A stretch of DNA of 64,000 nt from Raffaelea ambrosiae. Taxonomy: Eukaryota; Ascomycota; Sordariomycetes; Ophiostomatales; Ophiostomataceae. A model generated the notes under the pieces. The model did no database searches, had not been told where the DNA came from, and saw only the letters and a list, made by a program, of their open reading frames with translations. This document shows, in pieces, positions 32,897-44,838 of this stretch. How positions within the stretch are numbered: position 1 is the first letter of the stretch; the number at the start of each line of letters is the position of its first letter. The position numbers and the translations under genes were made by a program. The stretch spans positions 1,083,075-1,147,074 of the forward strand of contig PCDI01000005.1 of the NCBI GenBank assembly GCA_002778195.1, given 5' to 3'.

Positions 32897-35146
32897 ATGG
32901 CACGGCAGCGCACGCGAGTCTTTACGGTATTGCACTGGCGTGTCTTGTCCGCACAGGAGGCGGATTGCGGCTAACTTTCTTCGTCCCCCCAAAATAGGGC
33001 TGCTCCAGATGCCGAGCAAGAAAGGTCAAGGTCTGTGGCACGACTTCCCTTGTCCCCGAGAAATGTCTCATTCGGTTGTTGCTCCCCCCCCCTTCTATCA
33101 CCAGCATCCTGCAATTGTTTCTTCGGGAAACTGTATGCTGTGCCGGACATATTACCTGTATCGTACACTTATATACTCACACGGCCGGTTAGTGTGATGA
33201 GGGCCGGCCGGGCTGCGCAGCCTGCAGACGTTTGGGAAGGTCATGCCCCGGATATGCTACCAAGCTTGTCTGGGTCCAGGAAGGCGACGGCGACAAGCAG
33301 CCAAATATCGACGGATCCGATAGGCGGAGACTATGGCCATGCGGTAAGTTCCGCCTTCGCCGGTGTGTTTCTCCTACTCGTGAGAAAAAGAGCGACTTTG
33401 CTAACGGCACCCATGACCAGACACAACTTGGCAAGGGTTTGCCACTCTTCCGTCCGACTTGGCTGATCTCTTGATCGAACAGTGTGATGGTCGGAAAAAC
33501 GAACAAGACCCCGACAGCTCCTCGCCCACCCTCTGGCTGTCTGTCGGCCACAACCCGTTTGGCGTGTTTCCCAGTGTCCAGACCGCCCAGCAAACATCCA
33601 CACTACTGGTTTCTAGGCGTCGGGCCTCTATGTCGCCACCATCACTCCCATCACCAGCAGCACCTAGAGCCATGGTGGTGTTCCCTGATGCCACGGACCA
33701 TGAACGCTTCCTCTTCCACCACTACGTCAGCCATCTTTCCGACCTGATGGTGCCGTATGAGCACCCTTGGAATCCGTGGAAGCGGCTGTATCCAGCGGCC
33801 GCTCTGCACCAGCGCTCACCCTTCCAGAAGGCTCTGCACAGCGCCATTCTTTCCCATGCCGCCTTCAATGTGGCGCATTTACGAGGCGGCGACCGCGGTG
33901 GCGAGCCCAAGATGATGAACGCGGCTACACGCATCTATGGCACAGCTCTCCAGCAACTGGTTCCACACATCACGGATAGCCAGGGCGACTTTTCGGAAAT
34001 CCTGGCGGCCGTGATGAGCCTCATGTTTGCCGAGGTATGCATTCCCATGCCAGGCCTAGCCTTCTGGTTGCATCCGCCCTTCCCTGACACAATATATAGA
34101 TTTACAGCGGCGAGCCACACACGTGGCGGCGCCACTTCAGAGGTGCCTGGATGGTCTTTGAGCGCTACTGCGCTGCCGCGCCGTGGCGGTTTGCCGACAT
34201 GGCCTGCCTGTCGCTGCAAAGTCTCGTCATCGTCAAGATTATTGGTGCGACATCGGCCATGGACGAGGAGCCTGCGAACAGCGAGAAGTCGGACATCAGC
34301 ACACACGACGGACGACGCGTGACGACGGCCCCCCCCAAAAGGCCAGTTGCCCACACCATGCAGCCGTGGAGCCTTTCTCAGAACCCGGACGAGGATTGCC
34401 CCCAGGCGCTGGCACCCATCCTTTTCTCGGCCGAGTTTGGCTTCACGATTGGCGCACCTCGGGTGGTTCTGCAGTGCATCGCCAGCATCACGGATTTCCG
34501 GTGCCAGCGAGGGCGCGGCATGGTCGGTCCGGGGGCGGTCGACGATCTCCTGCAAGAAGTCCTGGCCCGCTTGAACGCGTACCGCGCAGCGTGCGAGCTG
34601 GAAGGAGAAGACATCGAGGCGGGTGAAGGCGAAGGCGAAGACGAAGGCGCCGCCAAAGCCAACGTGATGAACGTGCTGGACGAGGCCGGACTGGGCCTAG
34701 TGGGCCCTCTGCCGCCGCGTCCGCCGCAGATCCCGCCCGAGGCGCGCGCGCAGCGGAAGGCCTTCCTCTACGCCACCTATGTCTACCTGTACCGGGTTCT
34801 GCTCCATGCGCCGCCGGACGCCGTGCGGTGGCACGTCCAGAAGACGTTTGCCCATGTGACTGACTTTTCTGCGCAGACCCGGCTGCTGCGCAACTTTTCC
34901 GTCTGGCCGGCGTTCATCGCGGCCACCGAAGCGTACGCCCCCGAAGACCTCGCCGTCGCCCGCCGGTGGCTGCAAGGTGCCATGACGTTTGGGTCGGGCA
35001 ACCGCCATGCCTTGCGGCGTGTACTCGAGGAGGTCTGGCGGCGGCGGGAGGCCCTAGCCGCGGCTTCGGGCGTCGACCCAGGGAGCATAGCGGTCGACTG
35101 GCGACAGGTGATGCACGAGCTGAACTGTGATGTGCTGATTGTCTGA
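32897..35146 (+). CDS. Zn2Cys6 fungal transcription factor with Fungal_trans_2-type domain
   Basis: Five exons (32897-32926, 32998-33030, 33193-33343, 33421-34034, 34100-35146) encode 624 residues. The first two exons are 30 and 33 nt and are easily missed. The zinc cluster spans residues 12-39: Cys12, Cys15, Cys22, Cys29, Cys32 and Cys39, spacing C-x2-C-x6-C-x6-C-x2-C-x6-C, built from GCSRCRARKVK, CDEGRPGC and AACRRLGRSCPGY. The intron inside the cluster just before the third Cys is common in fungal members, though its donor (GTCTGT) is unusual. The large C-terminal part (PDATDHERFLFHHYVSHLS, LHSAILSHAAFNVAHLRG, YSGEPHTWRRHFRGAW) matches the fungal-specific regulatory domain. It should be a nuclear DNA-binding regulator, possibly of nearby accessory genes; no target site is shown. 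Confidence 0.87.
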
Positions 35147-35416
35147 AGCGTGGCTTTGGATCTTGATCGTATATATGAACACATGGTCCTTGTTGAATTT
35201 AGCAAATGCAAAATACCATGACATTATGCACTACGCATGACTCTTACCACTGAGATGTAGGTCCCGGTGGCCGTACACGGTAGCTAATCATCGGCGGATG
35301 TTTCTGTCGGTATGGGCTTTGCCAGGACCTCCGGTTTGGGACTAGTGGGCGAGAAGTGCAGCAACTTACATGCGTCGCGCCGCGATAGTGTGAGTCAAAT
35401 CTCTTTGACGCAAACG

Positions 35417-35666
35417 ATCAATGCATCCGAGGTCGAGGAGGGGCTGTTGGCGCAACCGGACGTGGTGACTGGCGGCGGCATACGGGGTGCCTTCGGCGCT
35501 GGGCGAGAGCGCGGAGGAGGACATCAAGGTGGCGGTGCAGGTACCGAGCAGCTTTCAGGTTGTAGATAAGATCAAGAAGACGCCGGCGGGCCAGATGGAG
35601 AAGGGGGCACTGCCGCGGGAGGGAGGCCACCGGTTTGATATCCGGAGTATGAGGAAGGAGATGTGA
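35417..35666 (+). pseudogene. C-terminal relic of an AMP-forming acyl-CoA ligase
   Basis: INASEVEEGLLAQPDVV matches the hinge region of AMP-forming ligases (typically N-I-x-x-x-E-V-E-x-x-L-x-x-H-P-x-V). After a frameshift in a GGC repeat near 35,474 the other frame continues AAYGVPSALGESAEEDIKVAV and then KIKKTPAGQMEKGALPREG. That corresponds to the terminal motif (PKTPTGKxxKxxLR) with the catalytic Lys replaced or displaced; it ends at TGA 35,664-35,666. Nothing of the large N-terminal domain is seen upstream. It is a remnant with no expected function. The identification is from motif order only. Confidence 0.5.
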
Positions 35667-35692
35667 AGAAGACAAGAGCGCAAACAAGAAAA

Positions 35693-35765
35693 AGGACGAA
35701 AGACGAAGACGAAAGACAAAGACGAAAGACAAAGAAAGACAAAGACAAAAAACAAAAGACGAAAA
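35693..35765. repeat. AAAGACGAAAGAC-type purine minisatellite
   Basis: Irregular tandem copies of AAAGACGA and AAAGACAA make an almost pure purine strand interrupted by C every sixth base or so. It lies just past the ligase relic. Confidence 0.8.
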
Positions 35766-35900
35766 ATTCACAAGGGACTTTTGTCAACCGGGTGGTGGCT
35801 CAGTCTGTATTGGAGTAAGCCGTAGTTGGCAATAGCCTGCCATACCAAAGGCATCAACAGAGCTAGTTGGGACGAAACAGAAGAACTAAGAAATAGGAGC

Positions 35901-35955
35901 TAGCAACGAGAACAAGCAACAAGAACAAGCAACAAGAACAAGCAACAAGAACTCG
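35901..35955. repeat. 14-bp minisatellite (AGCAACAAGAACA)
   Basis: About four tandem copies of a unit reading AGCAACAAGAACA with one substitution in the first copy. It is non-coding as far as can be seen. Confidence 0.85.
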
Positions 35956-37689
35956 GAAGCCAACAAAACGAACCCAACGGCTGCTCCTTGGCAAAGGAGG
36001 CCCTTGTTGCACCTCGTCCTCTTGGAAACGGCCCTGCCACGAGCAAGCATGTGAATGCACGCCCGCGTCCACAATACGAAGAACCAGCAAAACTGCCTCG
36101 TAGGGCGAGGAGCTCGACGTGGACAAAGGCTGGCCAATGTCCTGGCACGCTGGTCCATGAGCTTCTCCCTCCCGTCAGCCGCACTACTGCCACAGCCTTC
36201 CTGAGCGTCCTGCTAGTGACCACCCATGCTCTGGTGGTGTTTACCGTGTCTTGCATCGACAGCACGCATACTGTGCCGTGATTGGTCGAAGCTGTGTATG
36301 AGCTGAAAGAGCGCCAAGGCTCTAGCAAACGAGAGCCCTATCAACCGGAATCCAGAGGCAGCCGGTTTTCCAGTTTGGCGAGAATCAAAAACAGTCGAAC
36401 ACGTGAAACAATTCACAACAACCACCAACGGCGGTCCCTTGTAGCCCAGCAGAGCCCTGAAAGCGACGGGTGTTTTTCTTCCTTTCCTTTCCTTTTCTTT
36501 ATTTCTTTTTTCTGCTTCCCTTGCGCCTTCTCTGCCATGCCCTCCGGATGCCTCTGGGCGCATTGTGCCTGGCCATCATCAGCGCCAAGAAACGGCCGTT
36601 TTTGGTTTTTTTTTTTTGTGTGTTTCCCCAACCAAGCCCGCCGTGGGCTGTTGGTGAGCCCAGACGACTGTGGTCACTTCTTTTGCTCCCCTACTCCGTC
36701 TGGCTCTTGTGTTTGGTATGGCGGCCTCATCTTCTCGGCTTTTCTGGCTTTCCCAACGGGGCAAGCAGAATGCAACACAACACAGAGACCCAAGTGTAGT
36801 CGGCCCATTCGTGTCTCTGGCCAGACGACGCGCCTGCCAATTGCTGACCATTGCTAAGCCTCCCCGCCCAAGAAGTCGCATTCTCGTGTGATAACAACGT
36901 TGGAGATAATACCAGGCACCCGGCAGGCACTGCCATTTCTGTCCGGCGTTTGGCCAGAATCGGCTCGTCACATGCGTCACTCGCGCCCAGGCAGCACGGG
37001 AAATGCTGACTATGTAGTTATGCGGTACCTCACGTTAGGACACTCGTCACGGGGGGTGGGGAAGCGTCCTGGCTGCCCCTTTTGGGAATCATCGCGCGCG
37101 CGCGTATGCTTCTTGTAGTCGTTGCATCACAAGCAACTAGCTTGTAGTCTTGCCCCACCTGTATGGATTCATTGGAGACGAAGAGAAAGAGAGGGAGAAA
37201 CAGCTAGAAAAGGACGGCAGGCACGACGGGGAAGACAATTACCAGCAGACCAGGTAACTAACTGCCCACAAGGAGATTGCCGAGCAAAAGCGGGGCTGTT
37301 CTGCCTGCAGTCTGCCAAACGGACCCCGCCCCCCACCAAAGGCACCAAAAGCACCCTTGAAGCACCCTTAAAGCACCCAAAAAGCAACCGTGGCAGTCTG
37401 CCATTGTGGCTTTGCTCCCAGTGGATCAGCCACTAACCGGCGCCGCTGCCACCCCAGTTGGTGCCTGGCCGTGCCTTGCGCCGACCCTTTCGGGCAGTAG
37501 CGGCGCTCGACAACTGTTTCCTGGCGCAAGGCAGCAAAGGGTTTCTGAATTAATTTTGCTATTTCTTTAATACATTTACGAGCTTTCGAATAAGATGATT
37601 GGCTGCCATCCGAATCTGCCAAAATCCATTCCTTTTTTTTTCTTCCTTTGGATGCCATTTCTCGTGTCTTCCTCCACATCTCGACTGTG

Positions 37690-37699
37690 ACTCTTTCTC

Positions 37700-37746
<47 letters not shown>

Positions 37747-37770
37747 CCTCTCTCTCCCTCTCCCTCTTCA
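37690..37770. repeat. (TC)n microsatellite
   Basis: About 80 nt of almost pure CT dinucleotide with occasional TTT or CCC interruptions, in the upstream region of the bactofilin-like gene. Confidence 0.9.
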
Positions 37771-38892
37771 TGGTCATTTCGTTTCTTCTTCGACTTGCTA
37801 GTCTGCTAGGCCCGTTCTTTTGTTTTCCCACTTGCACTATCTGGGCTACATGTGCGAGCTCCAGAGATCTAGACAGCTTGCATGTATGCATGCACTGCCA
37901 GCCAGTGCTGGCCTGCATCCGTGCTAAACTCTCCTGCCGGCGCCAACGCAAACCATCCTCCCCATCCATGCACATGGCGTGTCTCGACTCAGCACTCGCT
38001 TCTATTGCTTACTTTCGATTTGCTGAGACGTATCTGCTCTCCCCACAATTCCAGTACCCACCACGTTCTTGACTTCCCTCCAACCTGCCTGTCTCATTCT
38101 CGCTGCTATGCCCCTCCATATGAGCGTCTCATACCACTGGGATATGGGCTGTGCTCATCACCAAGGCTGAAAACGGAGAGAAGTGCCACCGAAACGAGCT
38201 ATCGATGCCACGCAAAGCACGTACATTATGGCTAAGAAGCAGAAAAAAAAAGCAAAACAAAATTCAAAACGGGTAAGAAGGCACAGACTGGCCGAGGTGT
38301 CAGATGAGCCTGGCCTCCACTCCTCGTCGAAACCACCTCCCTGCTGGTAATGAGATCAGGCTGCTACAGCCCGTATGTGTTACTCACAAGTTCCTCACAG
38401 GGCCCTTTTGGAACATGCCAAAGCCCTAAAATGAGAAGAAAGCCCGTGGTGCAGAAAATAAAAAGACTGAAACAGAAACTGGTCATCACCGAGAACCATA
38501 CCGATCACACGACCATCCTGTTCCATGCCCTTCTGTCCTTCTACCTTTCTGTTTATTAGTCTATTATTGTTTTTTTTTTTTTTTTGCCTCCCCACGACAC
38601 ACGCCCATTGCATCCTAGCAGCCTGCACAACCGGGCCACTTACAGTCGGGAAGCAAACCATCTTGGGAAAGGGGTTTTGGCGGTTCACGATGGAGCCATC
38701 CTCTTAGACTGGGGTTCAGGAGCACTGCCGACTTGGCTTCCGAAGCGGGATGTACTCCTCCAGGCTCCATCTTGTGCATACCTACCTGGTCAGGACTTCT
38801 TGTTTCTCCTTGTCTACTTGTTGCATCTTGCAAATAAGGCATCACCAGCAACAACCCATACAAACTCTGCTCTCCCTGCCTGTCCTTTTTCG

Positions 38893-38893
<1 letters not shown>

Positions 38894-38926
<33 letters not shown>
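38894..38926. repeat. (CA)16-17 microsatellite
   Basis: A perfect CA dinucleotide tract of about 33 nt in the same upstream region. Confidence 0.95.
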
Positions 38927-38928
<2 letters not shown>

Positions 38929-39659
38929 AAGAAGGCAGAAGCGCTCACTGGTTCGAGCCTCGCCCGGGACCTTCCTATTGGTCGCCTACCGAGCATGGCT
39001 ATGCTCGTACCGGTCATGACGCTTCTTCACATCGGTGTTCTCACATTTCTTCTTGCATCCAGTCTCTCCCTCTTTCTATTCCCTCACACGCACACGTTCC
39101 TTTCTCCATTCTGTTGTGTATGCCTTCTGCCTGGCAGCCTTCTCGCTTAACGGCGTATAAATATCAGCTCACTTCCCAAAGCATCGATGCCCTATCCTCT
39201 CTTGTCGTAGTCAACAAGCACCTATCCTTTTCTCGTTCGTCTTGAGTCCCTTCCTTCTCTGAACACGAACACACGGGTACTCTTTCTTGGCCGCCTTGAC
39301 GACATCTTGTGCACTTTGCCGGTTCCGTCTCTCTTTTCATTGCTCAAGACTCTGGAGATTTTTCAACATCCTCCACGAGCTAGTCCCATTTTTTCTTCTT
39401 ACAAAAGACGTTTTGTTTTTTTGCCAAGTCTTACCGTTTTGGTGATATCAACGGCACTTACACGGGTTGGGAGTCACCTGCTCCGGAAGGTTGCCTAAAT
39501 TCGAGGTTACAACGATATACCAAAGCCCCATCGCGACTACGCCCACAACAAGCCTCAAGAAAATACTCTTCAAGAAGCTGCCTGTCTGCCTGTTGTGCAC
39601 ACAAAAGTTCGAACACATCTCTTGGCTCCTTTTTTTTTTTTAGTTAAAAGCTAGCCAAT

Positions 39660-40519
39660 ATGCCACGAGGAAGGGGCGGGCGGCGCCGACTCCTTCCCGC
39701 TCCAACTTCACCCGCCGACGCCGAAAGTGCAGACGGCTCCAACAACCCACCGATGGCCGAGTACGAAGAAATGGTCCTTGCCTTTGACGATGGCGAAGTC
39801 GACTACAACCAAGGCCACTCTAGTGGCGACAGCAACCAGTCCGGCTCTCCCCACGTCAAGAAGAAAAGGAGTATCAAGTCCAACAGCAGCCTCAGCCTGA
39901 CGGGGCCCATGGAGGTCGACGGCTCCGTCAAGTCCATGGGCTCCATCACCTTCCAGGGTGACTTTACCGTGCGGGACAAGATTGAAGCCTATGGCGATAT
40001 CAACATCTATGGCAATCTTACTTGCAAGTACGTGTTCTCTGCTCTCTCTCTGTATTCTCTTACCCACGGTTATCACTACGGGCATTTTCTATTTTTTCCC
40101 AACTAACACATCGTACAGTGATCGGATCAAGTCATTCGGCAACATTGATCTCTTTGGATTTGCCTTTGCTGCGTAAGTGCTTGTTCTTCTTTTTGTGGGT
40201 TCATACACTCATGCAGCTCCTGCTAACAATTTACAAGAGGCAAGGTCAAGATCTTTGGCAAGCTCACCGTCAACGGCCACTTCGAAGTCCAAGACAGCAT
40301 CGAAGTTTGGGGTGCCGTTACTATTCAGGGCTACATGTACGTCCACCCCGGTCTTCCTGTTCGAAAATCTTTTCATTAACATTCTGCCCCAGGAAATGCC
40401 GTTCTCTGACGGCCTACGCCTCAGTCACCACCGTCGGGGATGACTCCTACTACGAAGTCGAAGAAACAGAGACTGTCTGGGGCGCCAAGATGGTCCGACG
40501 GACGGACCACGAAGCATAG
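39660..40519 (+). CDS. Bactofilin-like beta-helix protein
   Basis: Four exons (39660-40027, 40119-40172, 40238-40336, 40393-40519) encode 215 residues. After a disordered basic/acidic N-terminus, residues 87-176 are five consecutive repeats of exactly 18 residues, each with Gly at positions 8 and 14 and alternating hydrophobics: DGSVKSMGSITFQGDFTV, RDKIEAYGDINIYGNLTC, NDRIKSFGNIDLFGFAFA, AGKVKIFGKLTVNGHFEV, QDSIEVWGAVTIQGYMKC. This is the pattern of bactofilins, right-handed beta-helices that polymerise into filaments in bacteria and also occur in some fungi. The tail ends in an acidic-then-basic segment (DDSYYEVEETETVWGAKM). Exon 2 is 54 nt and encodes precisely repeat 3; all three introns are phase 2. 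No signal peptide or membrane segment is visible. A cytoplasmic polymer is inferred, not shown. Confidence 0.82.
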
Positions 40520-41727
40520 CAACTACAGACAGACGATCAGATGGACTGCTAACACGCGTCAACATATCGGCGAGTTGTTCGATTCAGTTAAAACAAAAAC
40601 AAACAAAGAGCAAAAAGGACCCCAGTGAAGTCCACCAAAAAAATAGTCGAAAAAAACATCAAGTCGAAAGAAAAAAAAACCCCCCATAAAAAAAACCACA
40701 TAAAAAAACACGATAATCCTCACCGGCAACCCAAAAGAAGAAAAGAAACCCCGAAATTGCTGTCGCACGGTAGTCATAAAGAGGAGGCTTTGTCCACCAG
40801 TCCTTGGTCTGGCTTTTGAGGCCAACCGCCGAAAGGGGTTAACAAACAACACTAATCCTTGGTTGCTGCAGGGGAAAACGGACCGACCAAACCAGTGGAA
40901 AGCTATGCTTGTAAGCGAGCCTCCAGTGTGGCGCGGGCCCTGGAGTCAGGAGACAGCAAGGCTGAACAAGGCTTTTTTTTAACCGTCTTATGTCTCTCCT
41001 ATCCGTACTTTTTTTTTCCCTTGGTGGTTCTTTTCCCCCGTTAGTGAACCTTTATGCCCCATTTTCTTTACTTTCTGTCGTCTGCACACAGTGCCCCCCC
41101 TTTTATTTTCCTTTTATTATTCTCTGTTTGAGTTCCTTACCCATTTGCTTCAATCTTGCGCCTATGATCAGGTTCGGATTTGTTAGTTTTCTATTTCACA
41201 CATTTTCTTGCTTCTGCTGTGGTTCTTTCTCAGAAAGGCCCAAATTGACAGAGGAGATTTTCCTTCACAAACATAATGCGACATGATTAGAATTGTCTTT
41301 TTTTTTAATCTTTCTTCGTTCTCTATCCTCGGTCTCATTCTTTCGTAACAAGTAACTAGATTAACGAAATAACCTTGCAGCTGCAAGTTTTTTGCTAGCT
41401 GTACTTGGGGCTCTGGCGCAAATTGCGAGGCTGAGCCGAAGCAGCGGCGTCTCCAATATATGAAATTATGCGTAATGTTGGTTCACCCAACGAAGATTCC
41501 GAAAGGGCGCGCGTGTGTGTGCGAGCACCCACAAAATACCACTCTGGTGGCTGATTGCTGCCTGACGTCGTATGAAAGCATGCTCCCCGCTTCCCTTCCC
41601 CTTCCCCCTCCCTATAGACTCTCTATTAACGTGGCTCCTTCGGGACTGCCTGTTCCACAGGCCCTCTGTTTTGTTGCCGAAGAGTCACCCGTGCCGTGAT
41701 CTGTGCGCAAGGAAAAGACTCGGGGCT
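40520..41727. other. Convergent intergenic region
   Basis: 1.2 kb between two genes ending toward each other. It has A-rich sequence (AAAAAAACC runs, 40,660-40,710) and later T-rich tracts. No gene is supported. Confidence 0.5.
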
Positions 41728-43278
41728 TCACGAGGCCTTTGTGCTGGACTTGATGGAGCTCTCCCGCTTCCAGATCTCCACCTCGCCGCCACCGCGGATG
41801 ACGCTCACGCGCAGCGTCGACAGGAAATTGTGCGCCGCATTGGAGTGATTGTACACGCCGCCGTTGAACATGGCCGTTGCGTCTCTGCCAATGGCCGACG
41901 AGATCAGGGCCTTGCCGCCGGGGTGCTCGTGGATAAAGTCGGTCACGTCGTGCACCACGCCCGCAATGGCCGTGAGCGATCGTCCGCTCTTGGCTTGAGC
42001 CACAAATTCGTCCCACTCGATCACCGGCAATTGCTCGATCGGGATGCCCCAGTCCAGCTTGGAGCGCGCCTTGTCGATCTTCTTTTGCAGCTGTTGGACC
42101 CGGCCCTTTTCGATCTCGTTGGCACGGAACTGCTTCAGATTGGAAGCGAGGCGGAACTGCTTCCACACCCAGATCGACCATTTTGTCGGGTCGTACTGGT
42201 ACCACTCGATTGCATTTCGGTAGTCGGAGGGGAACTATTGATAGGGATTGAGTTAATTGGACAAGTTGACATCAGGCAATGCGCGTGGCAGTTACGGAGA
42301 GGATGGCATACCTCGTGGTGGAAGTTGTGGTAGCCCTCGCCAAGTGTGACAAAGGCCGTGATAACGTGGTCGCGCGGAGAGTTTCTGTCGTCAAATGGCT
42401 GGACAAGTTAGAATATGGAAGTGGTTGAGAGCGATCTGAGAAATGAAGAAAAGAAAAGAATGAAAAGAAAAGAAAAGAAAAGAAAAGCAAAAAGAAATGA
42501 AATGACGAACCTGATCGCCTAGCCAATGCGCCAACGAGTTGACACAAAAGGTCGCCTGTTGCACAACCAAAAAGCGAAGAATGCCGGCATAGACCAGCCC
42601 GCCCTTCCAGTCGCCCCATCCCAGGCCGGCCACCAGCATGGGGAAAATGAATCCAAAGAGGAGGATGCACTCCCCGTAGTGTTTGTGCTGGAAGACGACC
42701 AGCGGGTCGTCGTCGAGGTCGGAGATGTCTGTGCGGCCGCGGTTCTTGGGATTCGGTTTCAGCACCATCCACATAAAGTGCGAGTACCAGATGCCCCTGT
42801 TGACGTTGTATGGATCCTTGTCCGTGTCCGTCCATCGGTGGTGTGCCCGGTGCTTGCTGCTCCACCAGCGAATCGAGCCTTGCACGGCTCCGCCGCCGAC
42901 ACAGGCAAGGAAGATCTGAAGAGGCAGGCTTCTGTTTCGAGGGGGAAAAGGACAGCCGGTTAGCGAAGAACAAAGAAGAACAAGGCCAAACGATGGCGCA
43001 GCATGCCAAGAGAATACCCACGCTTCATAGCAGCGGTGGGACCAAAGTCTGTGATAGCCCGCTGTGATACCAAGCCCCGTCCAGACATAATACACCAGTG
43101 CCCAGGCTATCGTGGTAGGCCGAACCGGTGTCCAAATGGCGGCGATGCAGCCCATGATGGGGACGATCAGGATGAGAGACGTGTTGATCCATTGGATGTG
43201 CTTGTACCAGTTGCCCAGCGTGACAGGCTGCTCGCTGATGTGCTGCTTCCGGCTGCTTGCTGCATTGACGGTCGCCAT
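41728..43278 (-). CDS. OLE1: Delta-9 fatty acid desaturase (stearoyl-CoA desaturase) with cytochrome b5 domain
   Basis: Four exons (43278-43022, 42931-42511, 42398-42312, 42234-41728) encode 423 residues. The three iron-binding histidine boxes are present: HRLWSH (76-81), HRAHH (113-117) and HNFHH (250-254). Hydrophobic segments near residues 33-48, 57-73 and around 160-210 fit the usual four-span ER topology. The C-terminal cytochrome b5 domain carries the heme motif HPGG at 359-362 and the second heme ligand in YNHSNAAHNFL. It introduces the first double bond into palmitoyl- and stearoyl-CoA at the ER (family knowledge). The N-terminus is shorter than in yeast Ole1. Intron 2 contains AAAAG repeats. 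Expression is probably controlled from the long divergent region upstream. Confidence 0.95.
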
Positions 43279-44838
43279 GGTGTGGTTGGCGATTTCTCAG
43301 AGAATGTCACCTGGCGAAGGAAAACACTGGAAGGCCAGGAATGCATGGTTTGGGAGGTGGAGGAAACCAGGATTAAATTCAAGACGGGCCAAAGGCTGTT
43401 GTCCCAGCTAGCTCCTGGAACACCCGGGATGGCACACTAACTATGCCATCGAAAATCCATATCGGTGCCGTGTCTCATACGGATTGGGATACGTTGAATT
43501 CTTGTTGGGACTGCAAGAGCAGACTGCTTTGTTGAGATACAAACGGTGGGCAGGTGCACGTGCGACAGGGACGAGCCTGGCTGGACGGCGCGAGTCATGG
43601 CAAGAAGACACAGGAGCAGTACGGCATGGGCAGAAGTTGGTCGGCATTAAGAAACGTGACGGCCTACGCAGCACTGGGAGCCGGCCAGAGATGACGTCCA
43701 CCCCAAGTATTAGTTAGTTGCCGCCTGTCCTGGAGGACGCGCACGGCACTGCTGTGTCCTGCCAACCCGATCCAGGACAAGCCTGTTTCAGGATCTGGGG
43801 CAGGCCGGCTTCTTCCTGCCAGTTCCGGCCAATGCTATTCAGATTCCAACAGCTGCGACGAGGCTCGGTCGACCCACCTTCTTCTTGATTTCATTGAATG
43901 ACATATGAGTGGCTGTTGGGATTTACCCCAATCCGAACGTCGAAACACCGACGTTTGGCAAGCAAAACATGCCACAAACACTTCACAATCATGTGTTTTT
44001 TTCCCCGTCGTATTTGACAGCAGCCTAGCTAGCAGTCGCGGTGAGAAATTTCAGATCCTGCCCCGGTAGGCTGTTGCAGGCTCTTCTCCTCAACAAAGAA
44101 AAACCGGGCCAGCCCAACAATTCCGGGCCCCGTATATATTTCATGACCACCAATTCATTCTTCTCCAAATGGGCGAAGTACGAGAAGTGCGTTTGCACAA
44201 AAAATGCACTGTTTTGGACTTTTGAATTGGTATCAAGAAAAAAAAGGATGTTTTTTTTTTTTTTTTCATGGTGTTTTATCTTCATGTTTTATTGGAATCC
44301 CATTGACGTAGTTTCCGAATAGCAAGGAGAAATGTACGTCTTGCAGTTGATCTATGCGGTGCCTAGTACAGACTATGAGCTACGCATTGCTGAACCAAAT
44401 ATCAATCGAGCAATTGGCTATTGTTTCGTTATGAGCCTGTCCAGCCTGGGACCTCCGCGATCGTGGCCAACTAAACTGGACTTCTGGTTGGTTGTGAACT
44501 CCGGATTTCCTCCCCACTCGGGTGCCAAATTACCCCGTACACCGTTGCACCTTAGCACGGCATGGGGTCGCCCCGTTTCCGGCATTCTAGAAGCTTTCCG
44601 TCGGCCCACTCACCTTGCCATTTGTGATATTTGCACACCATCGGAAGCCTCATACACGGCACGGAGACTCTTGGCACGGATATTGGAGATAATTCGCGGG
44701 CATAACATCACGATGCAGATAGTTTGATCGCTATATTGGTCCTGTTTTCTCCTCGTCCTTGTCACCACTTGCCAGCTTCTCCTGTCTGCGTTCGACACTG
44801 CCTCGCATCATGAAGAGCACCATATACCTGCACTGACC
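43279..44838. promoter_or_regulatory. Divergent region OLE1 / GST-like gene
   Basis: 1.56 kb between two genes transcribed apart. OLE1 is a regulated gene in fungi, so an extended promoter is plausible. An isolated open frame at 44,332-44,727 (131 codons) has no recognised motif and is not called. The 200 nt before the OLE1 start show no obvious element. Confidence 0.45.

Larger units (their letters stand above)
35667..39659 (+). other. 4-kb gene-poor region upstream of the bactofilin-like gene
   Basis: No supported gene. It contains four simple-repeat tracts (listed separately) and CT-rich stretches from about 37,600 that continue to the start codon at 39,660, consistent with a long promoter and leader. 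Short open frames show no family resemblance. Confidence 0.45.

Noticed and set aside
38935..38970. GGTTCGAGCCT-like sequence resembling a tRNA B box
   Set aside because: No A box or cloverleaf fits around it; the upstream side is a CA microsatellite.
44332..44727. 131-codon open frame upstream of the GST-like gene
   Set aside because: It has no recognised motif or splice partner and lies in a promoter region. It could be real but I cannot support it.
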